Source: a virus. Taken from it: a DNA stretch of 33,490 nt. The translations under genes and the position numbers were made by a program. How positions within the stretch are numbered: the stretch's first letter is position 1; every line of letters begins with the position of its first letter. The notes beneath the pieces were generated by a model. It was not told the origin of the DNA. It made no database searches and saw nothing but the letters and a program-made list of their open reading frames with translations. Below are positions 29,549 through 33,490 of the stretch, piece by piece. Location: positions 1-33,490 of IMG/VR virus record IMGVR_UViG_3300032213_001731; one strand, 5' to 3'.

Positions 29549-30504
29549 AGGCACTAATCGTTGGGCATCGTGGCTACCTAGGGCCACTCGTCGTCAAGCA
29601 CCTCAAGCGTGGTGGCGTCACCGTCCACGGGCTGGATGAAGACTGGTACACCGAGACCCTCAACGGGCTGAAGGGCGAGCACGTGCCACACAGCGAGCGC
29701 AACGGGCTGGATGCTCGGCTGGTCGACCTTGACCCGCTTGGCTCTTACGATGTGATTGTCTGGCTGGCTGCTGTCTCCAACGACCCGCTGGGCGAACTCA
29801 ATGTCCTAGACACGCAGTGGTCTAACTACGAGCAGCCGATGCTCCAGGCGAAGCGGTTCTGGCACGAGAACCCATCGGGCAAGTTCATCTACATCTCGTC
29901 GGCATCCGTCTACGGAGCTGGTGAAACCCAACCATCTACGGAGTTGTCGCCAGTCAACCCCCTCTCTGCTTATGGTCGCACCAAGGCAGCGATGGATGCG
30001 TGGCTGCTGGGGCAGGAGCACCACCCGTGGGTGTCCTTGCGCCTTGGCACGCTCTGGGGTGAGTCTCCCAATATGCGCCGCGATCTTGTGGTCAACGCCT
30101 TTATCTGGGAAGCCATCCACAATGGCGTGATCAAACCAGCGTCGGATGCTCGGCGTCCGATTCTCAACGTGGACGACGCGGCGTGGTGCATTGCCCTTGC
30201 CGCCCTTAGCCCAGCCGTCCGTGGTATCCTCAATGTCTGCTCCGAGAACATCACGGTATATGATCTGGCCAGTCGAGTTGGCGATGCGCTCGGTGTTCGT
30301 GTAGAGTACGGTAGTGGAGACGGCGACCGCCGTGACTACCACATGGACAATGCGCGAGCGTTGTACAACTTGGAGATTAGGGAGGGCGAGTTGAAGACGA
30401 CACACAATCCAGACAACCTCTGGCGCGTAGACCGTTGTCTGCGGGGCTATGACGGCTATCTTCCAACGCGCACGGATATGTACAGGAAGTTGCTAGGCGA
30501 ATGA
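29545..30504 (+). CDS. NAD-dependent sugar epimerase/dehydratase (extended SDR)
   Basis: GHRGYLG (7-13) forms the dinucleotide loop, Asp31 ends beta-2 as in NAD-using enzymes, ISSASVYG (117-124) and YGRTKAAMD (143-151, Tyr143/Lys147) form the active site. RRPILNVDDAAWCIALA matches the conserved C-terminal region. Such enzymes epimerise or dehydrate nucleotide sugars. It overlaps the reductase by ATGA and the nuclease by ATGA, so the sugar pair and the recombination genes are one operon. Which reaction it performs is unclear. Confidence 0.8.
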   Translation: MKALIVGHRGYLGPLVVKHLKRGGVTVHGLDEDWYTETLNGLKGEHVPHSERNGLDARLVDLDPLGSYDVIVWLAAVSNDPLGELNVLDTQWSNYEQPMLQAKRFWHENPSGKFIYISSASVYGAGETQPSTELSPVNPLSAYGRTKAAMDAWLLGQEHHPWVSLRLGTLWGESPNMRRDLVVNAFIWEAIHNGVIKPASDARRPILNVDDAAWCIALAALSPAVRGILNVCSENITVYDLASRVGDALGVRVEYGSGDGDRRDYHMDNARALYNLEIREGELKTTHNPDNLWRVDRCLRGYDGYLPTRTDMYRKLLGE

Positions 30505-31175
30505 ACGTCTCGCAGGTTCTTGACCTTGCGCTAAAAGAGAAAGCCAAGATTGGTCGACCATCGGCTCGCCGTTGGCGTGGCTCCCTATTGGGTGCCTGTG
30601 TCCGACAGCAGTGGTACAACGCCGAGAAAGTAGAGCCAAGCAACCCATTCCCTGACAGCCTGTACCGAGTCTTTGAGCGCGGCCACGTTGTTGCTGAAGT
30701 TCTCAACCGAGCTGGGCGGGAAGCCGAGCGGCTCGGTATCGTGGAATCCTTCCAAGAGGAAGTGCCACTGGTCTGGGACGAGTACAACTTCTCTGGCAAC
30801 GCCGATGCCGTTGTCTTGCGAAAGGATGGGATCTATGAGGTCTGGGAGTACAAGTCGATCAACAGCCGTGGGATGCAGTACCTCAAGGGCGTCAAGCCAG
30901 AGCACGCAATCCAGGCGTCCATCTATGCACATATCTTGGAGTTGCAGACGGGTGATCCGCACGAAGCCCGTGTGGTCTATGTCGCCGCCGACAATTTCCA
31001 GATTGTGGAGTACACGCTGGACAGGGCGTGGCGCGATAGAGCTATGAGGGTTCTTCGTGTGCTACAATACTTTGGTGAGCGGAAGCCGCCCCGTTTGCCG
31101 TCCCGTAAGGGAAAGGATATGAAGGCGGAGTGGCCCTGCAAGGGCTGCCAGTGGTTGAAGGAGTGTAGAGGATGA
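30501..31175 (+). CDS. Cas4/RecB-like PD-(D/E)XK nuclease with Fe-S cysteines
   Basis: A Cys at 33 and a C-terminal CKGCQWLKEC cluster (213, 216, 222) frame a PD-(D/E)XK core: His62, Asp102 (NADAVV), Glu116 and Lys118 (WEYK), and the QASIYAH helix (138-144). Four Cys in this layout bind an iron-sulfur cluster in Cas4 and AddB-type enzymes. The enzyme is probably a 5' exonuclease making single strands for the Erf-like protein encoded next. No CRISPR genes accompany it. 224 aa, normal for the family. Confidence 0.8.
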   Translation: MNVSQVLDLALKEKAKIGRPSARRWRGSLLGACVRQQWYNAEKVEPSNPFPDSLYRVFERGHVVAEVLNRAGREAERLGIVESFQEEVPLVWDEYNFSGNADAVVLRKDGIYEVWEYKSINSRGMQYLKGVKPEHAIQASIYAHILELQTGDPHEARVVYVAADNFQIVEYTLDRAWRDRAMRVLRVLQYFGERKPPRLPSRKGKDMKAEWPCKGCQWLKECRG

Positions 31176-31687
31176 CGCAGCCAATCAAACTCGCGGCGAA
31201 GATCGCCAAGGTTATGGAAGCGGTAGGGTACGTTGCCAAGACGGGAACGAACTCGGCGCAGGGATACAAGTTCGTGCAGGCATCGGCAGTTGCCGACAAG
31301 GTGCGCGAGCAGTTGTCAAAGCTGAGCGTCTCGATGACGCCAACCAACATTGATGTGATCAGCGAAGGGGTTACCCCTAGCGGCAAGCAGGCGCTGCTGA
31401 CGCTCCGCTTCACATGGACGCTGACGGATGGCGAGACGGGCGAGACCCTATCGTTCCAGTCCATCGGCACGGGCGCAGACTCAGGCGACAAGGCGGCGTA
31501 CAAGGCTGCTACTGGCGCTCTGAAGTACGCGCTGCTCACTGGGTTCCTCATCCCAACGGGTGATGATCCAGAAGCAGACATTGCAACCGACAAGGTTTCG
31601 TCGGCAGCGAAGGCGTTGTTTGGGGATCAGGAGCGCACTGCTCCAGCCCCAGCGAAGAAGGTTGAAGTAGGGGAGTTTGACTTCTAA
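31172..31687 (+). CDS. Erf-family single-strand annealing protein
   Basis: The N-terminal helix (IKLAAKIAKVMEAVGYVAKT), GYKFVQASAVADKVREQL (31-48) and the signature DSGDKAAYKAATGALKYALL (103-122) followed by GFLIPTGDDPE are typical of the Erf/Rad52-like annealing family. It pairs complementary single strands during recombination or replication. An acidic end (EVGEFDF) resembles SSB-type tails that bind partners. It overlaps the nuclease (ATGA) and the SSB candidate (TAATG). Confidence 0.88.
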   Translation: MTQPIKLAAKIAKVMEAVGYVAKTGTNSAQGYKFVQASAVADKVREQLSKLSVSMTPTNIDVISEGVTPSGKQALLTLRFTWTLTDGETGETLSFQSIGTGADSGDKAAYKAATGALKYALLTGFLIPTGDDPEADIATDKVSSAAKALFGDQERTAPAPAKKVEVGEFDF

Positions 31688-32103
31688 TGACTGAGAACAA
31701 GCGCGGCCCACAGGTCGCAGTTGACGTATGGCTCTCTGACAAGAAGGAGCCGAAGGAAAAGACGTTCCAGAGTGGAACGACTGCCTATGAGTTCTTTGCC
31801 AGCCGTAGTACGGAAGAGTACACCACGTGGCGTGCGCTTCCACGCGAAGGCAAGCCAGAAGCCCCAGAGAACAAGTATGTCTACGTGACGCTCACCGTCT
31901 TTGACAAGAAGACGCAGGAGCATCTCTACAAGATCTACTACAAGGTGCAGGAGGCTCGCGCAAAGAACCCAAACGAGAAGCGACCGAACCTGCACGTCAC
32001 GGGCGAGCTACGCAATGCTCGCATCTATGAGGGCAAGTCATACGAGGACATCACTGTCCGCGACTGCTCGCCATTGATCTGGACTCCTGCGGAGCAGGCG
32101 TGA
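31687..32103 (+). CDS. Possible single-stranded DNA-binding protein (OB-fold-like)
   Basis: The strand pattern (QVAVDVWLSD, KYVYVTLTVFDK, NLHVTGELRNARIYEGKSYE, DITVRDCSP) resembles OB-fold SSBs, where VxGELRxxxYEGKxY is a common segment. It is 138 aa, lacks the acidic DDxPF tail, and lies right after Erf, where phages often carry an SSB. The assignment is moderate. Confidence 0.45.
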   Translation: MTENKRGPQVAVDVWLSDKKEPKEKTFQSGTTAYEFFASRSTEEYTTWRALPREGKPEAPENKYVYVTLTVFDKKTQEHLYKIYYKVQEARAKNPNEKRPNLHVTGELRNARIYEGKSYEDITVRDCSPLIWTPAEQA

Positions 32104-32330
32104 TCTCCACGCCAGAGGGCGCAGTAGCAGCCGCTACCTGTGCGCTGGCGCGTATCTCGACATTCAAGTCTCAGGGTCAGCACAACGAAGGCTGCTCGTT
32201 CTGCAAGATTGATCCGCGAGACCTTTGCCGAATGGTGGCTGAGTTCATGGACAACTCCGCGAACACGGCTGCCATTCGGCTCTACGAAAACAGCACGTCA
32301 CAGAAACTGATGGAGTCAATGTGGCAGTAA
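32100..32330 (+). CDS. Small hypothetical Cys-containing protein, 76 aa
   Basis: Start is GTG at 32100, overlapping the previous stop as GTGA with GCGGAGC upstream. Cys at 14, 32, 35 and 43 (GCSFCKIDPRDLC) may bind a metal. The rest is helical. Unrecognised; it sits in the recombination operon. Confidence 0.55.
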   Translation: MISTPEGAVAAATCALARISTFKSQGQHNEGCSFCKIDPRDLCRMVAEFMDNSANTAAIRLYENSTSQKLMESMWQ

Positions 32331-32509
32331 AGAAGGTAGCCAAGACAGAGGGAAAGAAGGCCGCAGTATGGCTAAATCCTGTCTGCTCTGAGTGCGCTAC
32401 GGACATTGAGAAGGAAGCCGACGCAATAAAGGTGAAGCTCATCTTCTGGATTCCAGAAGGTAGGCGCACAGGTTGGCGTTGGCAGCATCGAGTATGTCCG
32501 AAGAAATAA
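32321..32509 (+). CDS. Small basic protein with a CxxC pair, 62 aa
   Basis: Starts GTG at 32321, ten bases inside the previous gene. The N-terminus is Lys-rich (MAVKKVAKTEGKKAAV). CSEC (22/25) and Cys59 suggest a small zinc-binding domain; the end is WRWQHRVCPKK. No family is recognised. It lies among recombination genes. Confidence 0.55.
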   Translation: MAVKKVAKTEGKKAAVWLNPVCSECATDIEKEADAIKVKLIFWIPEGRRTGWRWQHRVCPKK

Positions 32510-32790
32510 GGCGCGACGGTCGCTTCCTGGATGACAACCTAGAGTTGATCCAGCAAGAGGATGTCTGCTGGGCTGCGGATACCAAGATGTTTCGCGTCTG
32601 GGCATTCCTCTCGCGGCGCTACCTAGATGAAGGTATCAAGCCACCAGAGGGCTGGTTCTTCTTGAGAGAAACGATTGAGAATAGGGTTCTCAACAAGCAG
32701 TTGCTTGAGGCTGGAGCCATTGAGTTGGGCGAGAAGGTCAACCTAGGTGACGGTCGCAGAGCACAGACAGCGAGGTTACTCCGTGGGTAA
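32494..32790 (+). CDS. Hypothetical protein, 98 aa
   Basis: The frame begins MSEEIRRDGRFLDDNLELIQ. It could start at TTG 32473 (seven codons earlier); I prefer the ATG at 32494, though neither has a strong ribosome binding site, and either start overlaps the preceding gene. It is helical with a conserved-looking WAFLSRRYLDEG and KPPEGWFFLRETIENRVL. It may resemble winged-helix replication proteins, but I cannot support a family. Confidence 0.5.
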   Translation: MSEEIRRDGRFLDDNLELIQQEDVCWAADTKMFRVWAFLSRRYLDEGIKPPEGWFFLRETIENRVLNKQLLEAGAIELGEKVNLGDGRRAQTARLLRG

Positions 32791-33154
32791 GATGAAAGAC
32801 CTAGCCATTGACGAGGCAAACAGGGAGCGGTCAGTTCGTGGCAAGCGTGCGCGTCAGCGCGGCAATGCCTTTGAGCGTGAGGTCGCCACTCGACTGAACG
32901 GACAACGCACTGGGATGTACGGCGGCAAGGACGACGTGCAGGCTGGCGTGTTTGTGGTGCAGTGCAAGGTTGGCCTCTCCTATCCAGAGCGTCTGGATAA
33001 GTGGCTTCGTGAACTAAAGCCGAAGGCTGGGCAGTTGCCCGTGCTAGTGGTCGGAGATTCCCCTGGTGCTGGTACACGGCGCAGGGCATTAGCGGTCGTT
33101 GACTTTGACGACTTTGTAGCATGGTTTGGAAAGGTGGAATCAAGTGAGCTTTGA
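32783..33154 (+). CDS. PD-(D/E)XK nuclease, Holliday-junction-resolvase-like
   Basis: GNAFEREVATRL (27-38, Glu31), KDDV (49-52, Asp50/51) and VVQCK (58-62, with QxK) follow the Hjc/VRR-type PD-(D/E)XK layout. The C-terminal DFDDFVAWF resembles the end of these nucleases. Start GTG at 32783 has GAGG seven bases upstream; a longer frame from 32747 has no such site. It likely resolves branched DNA before packaging; the assignment is moderate. It overlaps the previous gene by eight bases. Confidence 0.65.
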   Translation: MGKMKDLAIDEANRERSVRGKRARQRGNAFEREVATRLNGQRTGMYGGKDDVQAGVFVVQCKVGLSYPERLDKWLRELKPKAGQLPVLVVGDSPGAGTRRRALAVVDFDDFVAWFGKVESSEL

Positions 33155-33490
33155 ACCGTCGATCATTAAGGGAAGCGTTCATACGGATGCACGCGGGTTC
33201 TTTACCGAAGTCCTGAAGGACTTCGGCTTCCGACAGATCAACATGAGTTGGTCGAAGAAGGGAACGGTTCGCGGCATCCACGCCCAGCGTCAGATGTCCA
33301 AGGCCATGTGGCTTTCGTCTGGCAAGGCAACCATTTTCGCAGTCAACCTTGACCCAGCGTCGGCGCTCTTTGGCAAGACGATTGCTGAGGAGATGGTGGC
33401 TGGGGATGGCAAGGTCTTCTTCGCTCCGTGGTGGTGGGGTCGTGGCTTCCTCGCACTTGAGGATACGACTGTGACCTACGCAACGACAGA
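33144..33490 (+). CDS. RmlC-like dTDP-4-keto-sugar 3,5-epimerase, truncated by the window end
   Basis: The frame begins MSFEPSIIKGSVHTDARGFF. DARGFFTEV (15-23), QINMSWSKKGTVRGIHAQRQ (31-50, His46) and Lys53 match the RmlC cupin pattern. The usual AHGF segment is replaced by GRGF (99-102), and the DLR..S.TFG stretch is altered to NLDPASALFG, so the activity may differ. Start is GTG at 33144, overlapping the resolvase by eleven bases. The C-terminus lies beyond the window. Confidence 0.75.
   Translation, partial: MSFEPSIIKGSVHTDARGFFTEVLKDFGFRQINMSWSKKGTVRGIHAQRQMSKAMWLSSGKATIFAVNLDPASALFGKTIAEEMVAGDGKVFFAPWWWGRGFLALEDTTVTYATT

Noticed and set aside
30501-31175. Cas4-like protein as part of a CRISPR adaptation system
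   Set aside because: No cas1, cas2 or repeat-spacer array is visible; the neighbours are recombination genes, so a phage exonuclease role fits better.
1-33490. tRNA genes or an attachment site
   Set aside because: I saw no cloverleaf-like pattern with a T-loop and no direct repeats resembling att cores.

Overview
The window is a stretch of a tailed double-stranded DNA bacteriophage genome. The genes are densely packed and mostly overlap by 1-4 nt. They include a full head-assembly set: large terminase, portal, scaffold and an N4-gp56-type major capsid protein. Many starts are GTG or TTG, with Shine-Dalgarno sites and sigma70-like promoters, so the host is a bacterium. I cannot name it. No tape-measure gene is visible. 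Two very large proteins lie between portal and scaffold, where podovirus-like phages often keep ejection proteins, so a short tail is likelier than a long one (inference).

Layout. (1) 1-2806, minus strand: nine short, visibly GC-rich genes of unknown function, reading leftwards from a strong promoter at 2778-2806. They fall into five translationally coupled blocks, and each block begins with nearly the same GC-rich hairpin followed by an AAGGGGG-type or GGGGAG ribosome binding site. (2) 2807-3493: a divergent, heavily structured non-coding region with tandem hairpins, operator-like repeats and a rightward promoter. (3) 3494-6888, plus strand: small basic proteins, an HExxH metalloprotein, a tail-fibre-like protein and a possible small terminase. 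(4) 6889-8888: a lysis cassette with a secreted Trp-rich protein on a Pro/Thr stalk, a two-TM holin candidate, and a C39-like cysteine peptidase fused to a holin-like membrane domain. (5) 8888-9851: a cytidylyltransferase and a family-2-like glycosyltransferase. (6) 9851-22341: small basic protein, terminase, portal, two large unknown virion proteins, scaffold and capsid. (7) 22360-27507: a hairpin overlapping a consensus promoter, then a GT-B glycosyltransferase, connector, two tail/baseplate proteins and a coiled-coil/TM protein. (8) 27521-33490: a metallophosphoesterase, an RmlD-like reductase, a second sugar epimerase/dehydratase, a recombination set (Cas4/RecB-like nuclease, Erf annealing protein, possible SSB, resolvase-like nuclease), and the start of an RmlC-like epimerase that runs off the window.

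How it fits together. Head assembly, DNA packaging, lysis and recombination are recognisable modules. Six sugar-active genes (cytidylyltransferase, two glycosyltransferases, RmlD-like, epimerase, RmlC-like) are scattered through the structural and replication regions. One glycosyltransferase sits directly behind the capsid gene under its own promoter. The phage therefore probably makes or modifies a deoxysugar and puts it on its own particle or on the host surface. The two least explained parts are the GC-rich leftward small-gene block with its repeated leader hairpins, and the structured intergenic region beside it.
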